From Chthoniobacterales bacterium (GTDB lineage: Bacteria; Verrucomicrobiota; Verrucomicrobiia; Chthoniobacterales; UBA10450): a DNA stretch of 32,898 nt. The notes under the pieces are model-generated. The model saw nothing but the letters and a program-made list of their open reading frames with translations, did no database searches and was not told the DNA's origin. The position numbers were made by a program, and so were the translations under genes. Shown here piece by piece: positions 15,881-24,559 of this stretch (within the stretch, counting starts at the first letter, position 1; each line of letters opens with the position of its first letter). The stretch is taken from contig QHBM01000068.1 in the NCBI GenBank assembly GCA_003244145.1, positions 1 through 32,898 of the forward strand, given 5' to 3'.

Positions 15881-17149
15881 CTACGGCGCCGGGGCGGATT
15901 TGAGGATGTGCAACGCCCGAAGCAATCCTTCCGGGACCAACTCATAGAGGGGGAACTGGACGCAAAGAACAATGTATTGCCGCAGCTCGATCGCGCAGAC
16001 GAGCCCGACGGCTCCACAAAGAATGAGCGCGCGGTATCGCCGGATCGGAGCGCAAAAAGCCACGATTTGGCCCAACGTCAGGACGCGCAACGGCATGTCC
16101 CACATGTTCGCGTAGCGGAGGTTCATGCCGTACTTGATGTTGCACATGAGGAGGTAACTCGCCGCGATAAAGCAGAAGAGAAAGAGCTCCGGCTTTTGCG
16201 AGCGGTCGAGGCGAAAGACAGAGCCGATGGCCAGGAGTAACACCACCGGACTGACCAAAAGAAGATCGACGAGATATCGGTGCCAGGGGCCGTCCCCGGT
16301 TAGGATGGCGTAGGCAAGCTGGTAGTTCTTGCTCACGGACAACTGGTAACTAGTGCGCAACGTTTCGAGTCCGCCGGCGAGAAAGACCAGCACCACGAAA
16401 CCGAGGAGAGGCCCGATGATGCTGCAGAGAAAAAGCTCTCGCGTGACGACGCCGAAGTGAAGCCAGCGGTTCAAGGCGATGATGACCATCAAGGCGAAGA
16501 GAACGAAGAACGCGTTCTCTTTGGTCAGAACAAGGAGGGCCAGGCAGAAGACGTAAGCGAGCAGGAGCGGCCAGGAGCGGGGTGCGCGCAAATTTTCCCA
16601 GAGCATCCAAAGAGAGAAGAGCGCCCAAAAAGTGAAGAAGCCGTCGACCAGCGCGTGTTGGGACATGTGAATCTGGGTCGGCGCAAAACTTATCAAGGCC
16701 GCGACCCCGAGAGCGAAGGCGGGCCCCTTCAAGCGCCAGGTGAAAGCGGCGGCGAGAAACAACGTCAGCACGCTAAAGAGCGTCGCGACGTGATGAAGGG
16801 CGCTGAGCGCTTCGGTTCCGAAGATCTGATGCCAGAGATAGGCCGTGAAAATGTAGAGGAACCGGACGGGCGGCAGGATCGAACCGGGAAGCGTTTTCTG
16901 AACCTCGATGTAATTCTCGACGATCTCCGGATACGCGCCCAGACCTCCCTGGATGAGTTGGCTCACATACTTGCGGTAAAGATTTTCATCGAAGCCAACC
17001 CCGGTGAACTTGGCGGAAGGATAGACACGAAGGAAAACTCCGATCAGCGCCACCAGGACAAAGCCAAGCACGAGCGGAAGCCGCATTCTTCCGAAAGCGG
17101 GCCCGGCTGCTGGAGCGGTGGCGGGAATTACATCGGCTGATTCACTCAT
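15881..17149 (-). CDS. GT39-like integral membrane glycosyltransferase
   Basis: The 422-residue polytopic protein has about eleven hydrophobic segments. After the first helix, the exported loop carries Asp54-Glu55 in 'GFDENLYRKY', the acidic pair typical of GT-C (GT39/PMT/ArnT-like) enzymes, followed by 'VQKTLPGSILPP'. 'HMSQHALVDGFFTFW' in the next helices resembles the family's 'R...D.....F' segment. Such enzymes use polyprenyl-phosphate-linked sugars, so the GT2 enzyme next door could supply the donor (inference). The start ATG is at 17149. It lies downstream of 17243-19126 on the same strand, 93 bp apart, with no terminator seen between them. Acceptor unknown. Confidence 0.75.
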   Translation of the reverse strand: MSESADVIPATAPAAGPAFGRMRLPLVLGFVLVALIGVFLRVYPSAKFTGVGFDENLYRKYVSQLIQGGLGAYPEIVENYIEVQKTLPGSILPPVRFLYIFTAYLWHQIFGTEALSALHHVATLFSVLTLFLAAAFTWRLKGPAFALGVAALISFAPTQIHMSQHALVDGFFTFWALFSLWMLWENLRAPRSWPLLLAYVFCLALLVLTKENAFFVLFALMVIIALNRWLHFGVVTRELFLCSIIGPLLGFVVLVFLAGGLETLRTSYQLSVSKNYQLAYAILTGDGPWHRYLVDLLLVSPVVLLLAIGSVFRLDRSQKPELFLFCFIAASYLLMCNIKYGMNLRYANMWDMPLRVLTLGQIVAFCAPIRRYRALILCGAVGLVCAIELRQYIVLCVQFPLYELVPEGLLRALHILKSAPAP

Positions 17150-17242
17150 GCGGTTCTTGTGCTGAAATATTCAACCAGCGGAGATTGTGCCCTGCGAGGA
17201 CGCGAGGAAAGAAACTTTGCCGCAAGAGCCTCGTCGGAGTCA

Positions 17243-19126
17243 TTACTGCCGATCCTCACCCAGTTGATTGCGGAGCGCCTTGAATTCCGGCTGGTCCGGA
17301 GCGAGTTCGACGGCGCGGGCCGCTTCTACTCTCGCTGCCGCGACTTCGCCCATGGCCGCGAGCGCCTTGGCCAGCAGGAAGTGCGTCTTGGCGTTGCGCG
17401 GCTCCTGGGCCAGGGCGTGTCGAAAACAATTCGCGGCGGCGACGAATTGGTTTTCGTTCAAAGCGAGCACGCCCAGATTGTTGAGTGCTCCCTTGTGGGC
17501 GGGGTCCGCGTTCAGGACCAATTGATAGAACATCTTCGCGCCAGCCGGATCGCCTTCCGCCAGCCGAAGATTCCCGAGCGCGAAATTGATTTCGACATTA
17601 TCCGGTGCGTAGGCACGCGCTCGTTCCAGATTTTTCTTCGCCAGCGGCAGGTTGTTAGTTTCGAGGGCGAGCCGGCCGGAGTTGTAGGCTTCCATGGCCC
17701 AGAGCGCGGGATCAGGTCTAGGCATCGTGACCAGAAACGCACCGGCCGCGAGCAGCATGAGGTGGAAGGCAACGGTTCGATAACGGCCTAACGAACAGTG
17801 GATCCACAACCGGTGTAAACCGAGAGCGGCAAAGATCAGGAGTCCCGGCACGACCGCGAGTCGATAGCGCTCGGTCACAAAGACCGGAAGCACGGCGGCC
17901 AAGTGAAGCAGGACGGCAGCGCCCACCCAGCGCGAGAGGGGAAACGCGCGCACGGAAAAGAGAAAGCCGGGGAGAGCCAGAGCGGCCACGAGGGCGAAAT
18001 GGAAACCGGGAAAGAGGATGCGGTGCTCGCGCAGATTCGCGATCACGCCGAGATCGTCATATTCAAATCCGTTCCAGAAGTTCCCGATCTTTCGGGTCAT
18101 GAGCTTGAGCCACGCGCCGGAGCTGGCGGTAATGTAGGCGCGCGCTTTGGCCGACCAGTATTGAGATACTTCGGAACGTTTCAGGCTTCGGCCCGCGGCG
18201 GCCTCCGCCTGATCGATCGAATCGCGCAGCATCCCGGCCTGGCCGGCGTGCAATCCCGGAAAGCGCGGATACCCGGTTGCTTCGGGGTTGTTGCCGAGCC
18301 AGAAATTGATCCCACCGTGCGCGGACAAGAAGACCGGGTCGCGCGCGACAAAATAGTTGTGAATCCAGCAGGGTGCGGTCCCGGCTCCGCTGCCCAGCAT
18401 AAACAAGGCGATCGCGGCGCAGCGGGCCAGCGCGCGCGATCGCGCAGCGGGTTGAATTTGCGGTCGCCGCAAAATTGCAACCAGCACCAGCGGCGCGAGG
18501 AAGAGAATCGTCGCCACGCCCATGGCGGTAATTCCAACGAGAATTCCAAGAGTCAGCGATCGGAGAGGCGATGGCGCGCGATCCGTTTTTACGATTTGCC
18601 AGACTAGGAGCCAGAACACGAAGACGAACCCGGAGGTCGGCATCAAGATCACTGAATAGGCCTGGGCGGGAACGAAGAAGGCCCAACCGGCCGCGGCCAG
18701 AAGGCCGACCAAACTGGCCGGACTTCGGAAAGTCAGCGGGACGGTCGTGGCGTTCGATAAAGTTCGAACGGTGATTTGGTAAATGAACGCTGCCGTTCCT
18801 CCTTCGAAACACGCCTGGAGAAAACCGGGAACAAACGGGCTCGAGCCAAAAAACTTGTAGAGAAAGGCGAGGAGATAGGCGTAGAGCGGCAGCCCGTAAA
18901 ACGCGAAGTGATCGGTCAGTCTCCCGTGCGCGATCTGTTTCGCCCATTCATCGTAGAAATGCATGTCGCTGCTGCCCGGCAGGAGAAAAGGAGATGAAGT
19001 CAGACGCGCGAGGGACACGAGACGAATGACCACGACAAACGCGAACAGGTAGTGGACGGGACGCGGCGAACCCCGGAACGCTTTTCCGAGGCTGAGCGGC
19101 CGGGAAAAAAAGGAGGACCGGGTCAT
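17243..19126 (-). CDS. GT39-like membrane glycosyltransferase with C-terminal TPR repeats
   Basis: The 627-residue protein starts at ATG 19126, one base after the stop of the upstream gene. A longer frame start at 19246 would overlap that gene by over 100 bp and lacks support. After the first helix, Asp54 and Asp59-Glu60 in 'SSDMHFYDEWAKQI' form the GT-C acidic site. About ten membrane helices follow to residue 480. The exported C-terminal part (480-625) consists of tetratricopeptide repeats with 'NLERARAYAPDN', 'ALNNLGVLALNENQF' and 'AKTHFLLAKALAAMG'. A membrane sugar transferase with its own TPR scaffold suggests protein acceptors, but this is inference. It is translationally linked to 19128-21086. 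Confidence 0.78.
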   Translation of the reverse strand: MTRSSFFSRPLSLGKAFRGSPRPVHYLFAFVVVIRLVSLARLTSSPFLLPGSSDMHFYDEWAKQIAHGRLTDHFAFYGLPLYAYLLAFLYKFFGSSPFVPGFLQACFEGGTAAFIYQITVRTLSNATTVPLTFRSPASLVGLLAAAGWAFFVPAQAYSVILMPTSGFVFVFWLLVWQIVKTDRAPSPLRSLTLGILVGITAMGVATILFLAPLVLVAILRRPQIQPAARSRALARCAAIALFMLGSGAGTAPCWIHNYFVARDPVFLSAHGGINFWLGNNPEATGYPRFPGLHAGQAGMLRDSIDQAEAAAGRSLKRSEVSQYWSAKARAYITASSGAWLKLMTRKIGNFWNGFEYDDLGVIANLREHRILFPGFHFALVAALALPGFLFSVRAFPLSRWVGAAVLLHLAAVLPVFVTERYRLAVVPGLLIFAALGLHRLWIHCSLGRYRTVAFHLMLLAAGAFLVTMPRPDPALWAMEAYNSGRLALETNNLPLAKKNLERARAYAPDNVEINFALGNLRLAEGDPAGAKMFYQLVLNADPAHKGALNNLGVLALNENQFVAAANCFRHALAQEPRNAKTHFLLAKALAAMGEVAAARVEAARAVELAPDQPEFKALRNQLGEDRQ

Positions 19127-19127
19127 G

Positions 19128-21086
19128 TCAATTGCCGGGGCCGGGCGGGACCTGAAGTTCGCCGAGCGGGATCGGCGGGCAGAGCAATGGGCTCTGGGTC
19201 TCTCGCTGGCCGGGTTTCGCTGGCCAAAAACGTTTGGCGTTCTCAAGAAAAATCGCTTCCACGGAGTAAGCTCCGGCGGGAATTCGCCCGGAGCGATGGA
19301 TTAGCCACTTTTCTTCGTAAGATCCGCGCGCGACTTCGATCGCGCACAGTCCCCTCGACAAGAAGATGGATCCGGCACGATCGCGTGGCGTCAGTTTCAA
19401 AAACATCCAGGGAAAAACATCGCGAGGTTCCTGAAAGCTCCAGCTCATCTCGATTTCAAGGCCTTCATCCGCGAGCGTGCCGGAAGATTTCGCGATGCGG
19501 AGAAGCCGAGTTTGCGTTCCGATTTCGATGACCTTGTCCGGAGCCGGAGCTGGTTGCGGCAATCGATCGGCAGATTTTTCTCGCCGGAGCAGAGTCAGTT
19601 CGTCGGAAGACGTAACCGTCCAGGAGGCGCGGGTCAGAAACTGGTGAAGCAGTTGATCGCTGGAGGGGATAACGCTCTCGTTCACTGTTTTCATGGCGGG
19701 ATGATAGTAGCCGGCCGCGGGGTCGAAGGTGGCTGAGTCTTCGTAATCGACCAGAACGAAATCGGTCGGCGGCGGTGGTTCGTAGTTGGCGCGGCTCAAC
19801 GTCTTCAAACCTTTCAGGACATAATGGAGGGAATACAATTTTTCGCGCATAGCCAGGTGCGAGAGATAGGGCAAAGGCGCGAGGAGACTGGCGTCGTCGG
19901 GGATTTCGCGAAGGAACGCTTCCTTGCGCGCCCGATTCTCCTTCTCGCGAAACCAGCCTGCGGTCGTCGCCGCGATTTCGCCCGCAGGTCCCAAAAGGAA
20001 TTGGGAGGTAACGCACGCCATTAGGACCAGCCACGGCACTGAAAGCCGAACGACATTCGGCGTCTTCGGGAAGCGCTCAATCCCGGCCACTCCTTCCGCC
20101 AGCGCAATCCAAAACAAAGGGAGCAACGGCGCCGCGTAATGAAAGTAAATCGTCCATTCGGAAGAGCGCCAGGAAAGGAGGTGTTGAAGGAGAATCGGCA
20201 CCGCGATAAGCAGCCACCGCGGTCTCAGCAGCGGCAGGCCGAGGAACGGAAAGAGCAGGGCCCAGAGCAAGTTGCCCTGAGAGAGGGAGGCAAAAAGGGC
20301 AGATAGAATTCGACACGGCTGCGTCACGGCGTTGCTGAAAATTTCTCCCGCTGATGCGCCTAACCGATCGTAGAGCGCAAGATAATCGATATCACCCGGG
20401 TTCAGCGCCGGGGTAATAATTTTCGTGCAGACGAAAAACCAGCAGACCGAAACCACCAGGGGCCAGAGGTACCACGCGCGTAGTTCCGCAGCTTTGCGTT
20501 TTCGTTCGAGAACGAGGTGCACGACGCAATACGCCGCCACCAGCAGCGCCATGTTTTCCTTGCAGGCCAGTAGCGCGATCATCCAAGTCCAATGGCCGCA
20601 AAGCGACTGTTGAAGCCGCGCTCGCAGCATGAAGAGCAGGAAGGGCGCGGTCAGAGCCTCGGGGTGAAATTCGTGGAGCGCGATGAATCCCGCCGCCGGG
20701 GCGAGGAGCAGAGCCGCGGCGAGGAGCAGAGATGCTTTTCGATCGAGACCCAGGCGTTTGGCGACATCGAACGCCACCGGCCCCATCAAAGCCAGGGCGA
20801 GATTCTGCAGCACCACGAAGAGCATGGGATGGCGGACGACGAGGAAGAAGGGGGCAATCAGAACCACGATCGGTTCGACATGGTTGCCCAGCAGGGGAAC
20901 GCCTTCGACCGAGACGGCGAAGCGACCGTGGATGAGCTGCCACAAGGCTTGGACGTAATAGGCGAGGTCAAAGGTCCGATATTCAAAATCGGCCCAGCGC
21001 GCGTACGAAGTCCACGTACATACCGCAAAAAAAACCAGGACCAAACCGAGAATCGGCCCCTTCTCGAGCGGCTTGCTGGTGATCAC
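19128..21086 (-). CDS. DUF2079 membrane protein
   Basis: The 652-residue protein has an N-terminal 430-residue membrane part and a soluble C-terminal beta-rich domain. 'FDLAYYVQALWQLIHGR' after helix 1, 'VLLGNHVEP'-like 'PLLGNHVEPIVVLIAPFF' and 'LHEFHPEALTAPFLL' are typical of DUF2079, a GT-C-like family of presumed polyprenol-dependent glycosyltransferases. Its stop is one base from the ATG of the GT39/TPR gene, so these two, and perhaps 15881-17149, form a minus-strand operon. Upstream, the divergent 214-bp region is shared with the prepilin promoter. Activity unproven. Confidence 0.82.
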   Translation of the reverse strand: MITSKPLEKGPILGLVLVFFAVCTWTSYARWADFEYRTFDLAYYVQALWQLIHGRFAVSVEGVPLLGNHVEPIVVLIAPFFLVVRHPMLFVVLQNLALALMGPVAFDVAKRLGLDRKASLLLAAALLLAPAAGFIALHEFHPEALTAPFLLFMLRARLQQSLCGHWTWMIALLACKENMALLVAAYCVVHLVLERKRKAAELRAWYLWPLVVSVCWFFVCTKIITPALNPGDIDYLALYDRLGASAGEIFSNAVTQPCRILSALFASLSQGNLLWALLFPFLGLPLLRPRWLLIAVPILLQHLLSWRSSEWTIYFHYAAPLLPLFWIALAEGVAGIERFPKTPNVVRLSVPWLVLMACVTSQFLLGPAGEIAATTAGWFREKENRARKEAFLREIPDDASLLAPLPYLSHLAMREKLYSLHYVLKGLKTLSRANYEPPPPTDFVLVDYEDSATFDPAAGYYHPAMKTVNESVIPSSDQLLHQFLTRASWTVTSSDELTLLRREKSADRLPQPAPAPDKVIEIGTQTRLLRIAKSSGTLADEGLEIEMSWSFQEPRDVFPWMFLKLTPRDRAGSIFLSRGLCAIEVARGSYEEKWLIHRSGRIPAGAYSVEAIFLENAKRFWPAKPGQRETQSPLLCPPIPLGELQVPPGPGN

Positions 21087-21179
21087 GGCTCATGCCTTAG
21101 CCCCGGCGTGAGCGGCGCACAAGTCTATCAGGACAAGATGGTCAGATAATCGCCCCGGGCCCGGTTTCGGGCAGCAACC

Positions 21180-21225
21180 ATTCTAGAAATTAGAATAAGG
21201 GACCCTTCTTGGCATCAACACTGCT
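21180..21225 (+). promoter_or_regulatory. Sigma-54 (-24/-12) promoter for the first prepilin gene
   Basis: TTGGCAT at 21209-21215 and CTGCT at 21221-21225 place GG (21211-21212) and GC (21223-21224) exactly 10 bases apart, as sigma-54 requires. The pattern fits TGGCACG-N4-TTGCW closely. ATTCTA/TAGAAT (21180-21185/21191-21196), a 6-bp inverted repeat, lies just upstream and could bind an activator. Transcription would start near 21236, leaving a 65-nt leader. Sigma-54 plus PilR control of pilin genes is well established in other bacteria. Confidence 0.6.
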
Positions 21226-21300
21226 TTAGATAGGCCCACATCCGCGGTCGGTATCGTGGATCGCAGTCAAACAAACAAAGACAAAAAGAAAGCAAACAGC

Positions 21301-21699
21301 ATGTTAAACAAATTCAACAAACGCCGCGGGGGCTTCACCCTCGTGGAAATCATGATCGTAGTGGCGATCATCGCTTTGCTGGCGGCGATTGCGGTGCCCG
21401 GATTCCTCCGCGCTCGTAAACGTTCCCAAGCAAGCCGCATCATTAACGATCTCCGCCTGATCGACTCCGCGGTCGACCAGTACGCGATCGAAACCAACAA
21501 GGCCAGTGGATCACCGGTAGCGGTCGCCGATTGGACCAACTACCTGAAAAAGGGCACGAACCTGTACATCACAGGAAACGATATCCTCGGCAATCCTTAC
21601 AACCAACAGACCGTGGACACCCTGCCGAAGGTCCCGCAGGCGTCACGCACTGCGTTGTCCGACGTGACCGACAGCGCCTTTTGGTCGCCCTATAACTAA
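21301..21699 (+). CDS. Type IV prepilin / pseudopilin-like protein, copy 1
   Basis: The 132-residue protein starts at ATG 21301. An in-frame GTG 45 bp upstream would spoil the leader. The 11-residue basic leader MLNKFNKRRGG ends at the prepilin peptidase site, followed by FTLVE with the conserved Glu5 and a single hydrophobic helix (IMIVVAIIALLAAIAVPGF). The mature protein is short, has no Cys pair and ends in 'TDSAFWSPYN'. It would be processed by PilD and assembled into a pilus or a type II secretion pseudopilus; which one cannot be told from sequence. It is nearly the same length and sequence as the next gene. Confidence 0.88.
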   Translation: MLNKFNKRRGGFTLVEIMIVVAIIALLAAIAVPGFLRARKRSQASRIINDLRLIDSAVDQYAIETNKASGSPVAVADWTNYLKKGTNLYITGNDILGNPYNQQTVDTLPKVPQASRTALSDVTDSAFWSPYN

Positions 21700-21726
21700 G
21701 AATCTGACGATTCATTCTCCTGTCAT

Positions 21727-21742
21727 TGGAATGCCAGTGGCA
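21727..21742 (+). promoter_or_regulatory. Weak second sigma-54-like element before prepilin copy 2
   Basis: TGG (21727-21729) and GC (21740-21741) keep the 10-base GG-GC spacing, and the flanking bases agree with consensus at 9 of 12 scored positions. The GC lies 78 bases before the ATG, against 77 for copy 1. The -24 half is poorer (AATG instead of CACG). Confidence 0.35.
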
Positions 21743-21784
21743 GGGAATGAGTTGTGAGAAACAAGACTCGGAAGTCCTGCCACT
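21736..21784 (+). promoter_or_regulatory. Hairpin between the two prepilin genes
   Basis: AGTGGCAGG (21736-21744) pairs perfectly with CCTGCCACT (21776-21784). The 31-nt loop can pair further (GAGT/ACTC, TTGT/ACAA). An A-rich stretch (AAATAAAAAAAAAG) follows, then the ATG of copy 2 35 bp later. It may be a partial terminator, a processing or stability element, or part of the copy 2 leader. There is no T-tract in the plus orientation. Confidence 0.5.
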
Positions 21785-21818
21785 CGCTCTAAATAAAAAA
21801 AAAGAAAGACTCCTTAGT

Positions 21819-22217
21819 ATGCTAAAAAAACTCACGACCAAACGCGCCGGCTTTACGCTGGTGGAAATCATGATCGTGGTAGCAATCATTGCATTGCTCG
21901 CCGCGATCGCAGTGCCGGGATTCCTGCGCTCACGCAAGCGCTCGCAGGCATCGAAAATTCTGAACGATCTCCGCCTGATCGACGCCGCCGTCGACCAGTA
22001 CGCGATCGAAACTGGCAGAGCGAGTGGCTCACCGGTAGCCGTCACCGATTGGACTAACTACCTGAAGAAGGACACGAGCCTGTTCGCCACGGGTGCGGAT
22101 CTCTTCGGGAATGCCTACGGCCCTCAGACCGTGGACACAATCCCCTCGGTCCCAGCTCCGGCGCGCGCCACTCTCTCCGATGTGACCGATAGCGCCTTCT
22201 GGTCGCCGTATAATTAA
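21819..22217 (+). CDS. Type IV prepilin / pseudopilin-like protein, copy 2
   Basis: The 132-residue protein has the same layout as copy 1: an 11-residue leader MLKKLTTKRAG, cleavage before FTLVE, Glu5, one long hydrophobic helix, and a C-terminus identical over the last residues (SDVTDSAFWSPYN). By eye, roughly three-quarters of residues are identical. Differences cluster at 58-105 (NKASG versus GRASG, YITGNDILGNPYNQ versus FATGADLFGNAYGP), the part expected to face the pilus surface. The pair arose by tandem duplication. The start at ATG 21819 is chosen for the leader; the frame is open 93 bp further. A strong hairpin follows the stop. Confidence 0.88.
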   Translation: MLKKLTTKRAGFTLVEIMIVVAIIALLAAIAVPGFLRSRKRSQASKILNDLRLIDAAVDQYAIETGRASGSPVAVTDWTNYLKKDTSLFATGADLFGNAYGPQTVDTIPSVPAPARATLSDVTDSAFWSPYN

Positions 22218-22245
22218 ACTTCCTACGGGGGAACATTGACCCAGA

Positions 22246-22279
22246 GAGAGCGTCCTTTCCCTTGCGGAAGGACGCTCTT
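22246..22279 (+). terminator. Terminator hairpin after the prepilin genes
   Basis: AGAGCGTCCTT (22247-22257) pairs with AAGGACGCTCT (22268-22278). A wobble and one further G-C pair extend the stem inward. It lies 29 bp past the stop of copy 2. The trailing sequence TTGCGCTTTC is only mildly T-rich. Confidence 0.65.
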
Positions 22280-22345
22280 GCGCTTTCAGCCTGTTTCTCC
22301 TGCGCTCCCGGGCAATGATCTGCGCCTAACTCTCCTTAGCTAAAG

Positions 22346-24496
22346 ATGTTACCTGCTTCTATCAGTCCCGTCGCTTCAGCAAAGGCACCCATGCCATTGT
22401 TGGTGCGATTGAAAGCGCTGATGGGCCGCACCCCGGTTCATTGCCTTTTGCTTCTAATCGCTGGTTTCTCGGTTCGTGTTCCGGCTTTGCAGGGACAACT
22501 TATCTGGGACGACGACTACCTGGCGAAAGCCAATCCGTTTATCAAAAGCCCCCTGTTCATCTTCGAGGTCTTTAAGCACTCGCTCTTTCCGGAATCCCTG
22601 GCCGGGCATTATCGGCCCGCGCAGAACTTGTCTTTCATGCCCGACTACTGGTTATGGAACGATAACACCTACGGCTTTCATCTCTCCAATATTTTGTGGC
22701 ACGTCGCGAGTAGTCTGCTGCTTTATTTTCTACTCCGAAAGCTGCTCCCATCAGTAGTTACCTTGGGCAAGCCTGCGGCAGCGCCCGATCACACCGAAGT
22801 GAAACGGTTCAGCTTCGTCGCCTTCCTGGTTACGTTACTCTGGACGGTCCATCCCGTGCATAGCGCCGCTATCGATTACATCTCGGGCCGCGCGGATAGC
22901 CTCGCTTTTTTCTTCTGCGCCGGGGGCTGGTTGTTGTTTATCAATGCGCGGCCGCCGACCCACGGGATTTACCGCGCGGCCCTGTATGCCCTCGCGGCAA
23001 TGAGCGGCTTCCTGGCTCTTTGTTCTCGCGAAATCGCCGGCATTTGGATTCTTCTCTTCCTTTTGCATCTCTTTTTCTTTGAAAAAATCGTCGGCTTGCG
23101 AACGAAGATAATGACATTGCTTTGTTGTCTGCTGGTCCTCGGCTCTTACATCGAGCTACGTCGCTTTTCCGAGAATCACAGTGGTCCAGGTCCTTCCAAT
23201 GGTTGGGGCAAAACCGTCCGCGCGACTCTCATGCTTCGGGCTCTGGGTGATTATGGCCGCCTCATGATCTATCCGTCGAACCTGCACATGGAACGGACGG
23301 TTTATAACCCTAACGTTTATCAAGGCAACGCCGGTTGGAGGGGCGCGATCGAGACCGAGTATCTTTCCATTCTTGGCGCCGCGATCCTCGCCCTCTTGGG
23401 AGTTGGCGCCAGTTGGAAAGGCGCTGGTCGCCCGCTTCGCATTGCAGGGGCCGGCTGGTTCTTACTCGCCTATCTCCCGATCTCAAACTTAGTGGAACTA
23501 AATGCGACCGTCGCCGAGCACTGGCTTTACCTGCCGAGCGTCGGCTTCCTTCTCTTTGCTGCCGGCGTAGTCCTGGATCTCCCAATTCGTTATCAGAAAC
23601 TTGCCACTACCCTGGCGTGCCTCGCCACCGTCGCCTTCGGAGCCAGAAGCTATGTCCGCAGCACCGATTGGATAACGGCACAGACTTTCTACGAACGCAC
23701 CATTGCGGCGGGTGGTCCCAGTGGCCGTGTTATTTCCAATCTAGGTCTCATCTATGCGAACCAGGGAGAGTACGCGCGGGCCGAGGCCTTGTTCCGCGAG
23801 CTTCTGCGGACCAGTCCCGACTATCCGATCGCTCGAAACAACCTGGCCGAAGTCCTCTACCGCCAGGGTAAGAGAGACGACGCGGAGAGGATCTTTAGCG
23901 CCTCGGCCAAGGTGGCCCAGCAAAGCCGAAAGGATTATCCGCGTACCTGGATCGCCGCTCTAAACATGGCCCATGTGCGGCATAACAATCACGAAGATGA
24001 CGCCGCGCTCGCCATTACCACCCAGGCCCGAAAAGATTATCCGAACACATGGCAAATCATCAGCTTCGAGTCCGAGATTCTTCGCTCCAACGGAAAGCCA
24101 GAGGCCGCGCTCGCGCTCGTCCAATCCTACGTGCGCGATAACTGGTGGCATTATCCCGCCTCGCTCGCGCTGGGCCGGCTCCTGGCGGAGATGAACGATG
24201 CAGAAGGAGCCGAGAGGATATTGCACAAGGCTTCGCAACTTGACGTTCACGAGGTCGAAGCCTTGAACCTGATCTCCTCTATGCAATTCCGGCAGAATCG
24301 CCTCGATGAAGCTCTCGTGACCCAGCGGCGGGCCACCGCCCGGCAGCCGGATGAGCCGCGGCAATATTCTCTCCTCTCCGAGCTGCTCGAAAAGATGGGC
24401 CAGAAAGACCAGGCGCGCCTGGCGATGGCGCAGGTGGCTCGTCTGCATGCGCTGGTGGGCAGCGAGGTTAAATCGCTTCCGCCGATCCTGCGTTGA
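22346..24496 (+). CDS. TMTC-like membrane protein with C-terminal TPR domain
   Basis: The protein has 716 residues. The N-terminal half has about ten membrane helices and matches the TMTC/GT-C pattern: 'WDDD' at 54-57 in the first exported loop, 'HYRPAQNLSF', 'GFHLSNILWH', 'HPVHSAAIDYISGRAD' and 'AEHWLYLPSVGF'. Residues about 440-716 are tetratricopeptide repeats ('VISNLGLIYANQGEYARAEALF', 'ARNNLAEVLYRQGKRDDAERIF'). Eukaryotic TMTC proteins are O-mannosyltransferases and bacterial relatives are uncharacterised, so glycosylation of exported proteins is a guess from family. The prepilins immediately upstream are possible acceptors. Met16 is an alternative start. Confidence 0.8.
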   Translation: MLPASISPVASAKAPMPLLVRLKALMGRTPVHCLLLLIAGFSVRVPALQGQLIWDDDYLAKANPFIKSPLFIFEVFKHSLFPESLAGHYRPAQNLSFMPDYWLWNDNTYGFHLSNILWHVASSLLLYFLLRKLLPSVVTLGKPAAAPDHTEVKRFSFVAFLVTLLWTVHPVHSAAIDYISGRADSLAFFFCAGGWLLFINARPPTHGIYRAALYALAAMSGFLALCSREIAGIWILLFLLHLFFFEKIVGLRTKIMTLLCCLLVLGSYIELRRFSENHSGPGPSNGWGKTVRATLMLRALGDYGRLMIYPSNLHMERTVYNPNVYQGNAGWRGAIETEYLSILGAAILALLGVGASWKGAGRPLRIAGAGWFLLAYLPISNLVELNATVAEHWLYLPSVGFLLFAAGVVLDLPIRYQKLATTLACLATVAFGARSYVRSTDWITAQTFYERTIAAGGPSGRVISNLGLIYANQGEYARAEALFRELLRTSPDYPIARNNLAEVLYRQGKRDDAERIFSASAKVAQQSRKDYPRTWIAALNMAHVRHNNHEDDAALAITTQARKDYPNTWQIISFESEILRSNGKPEAALALVQSYVRDNWWHYPASLALGRLLAEMNDAEGAERILHKASQLDVHEVEALNLISSMQFRQNRLDEALVTQRRATARQPDEPRQYSLLSELLEKMGQKDQARLAMAQVARLHALVGSEVKSLPPILR

Positions 24497-24559
24497 CTTG
24501 GCGGTCGCGCATCTCGAACTACTTCGCGGTTGGGCTGCGGCATGATAATTTGCCGGGCC

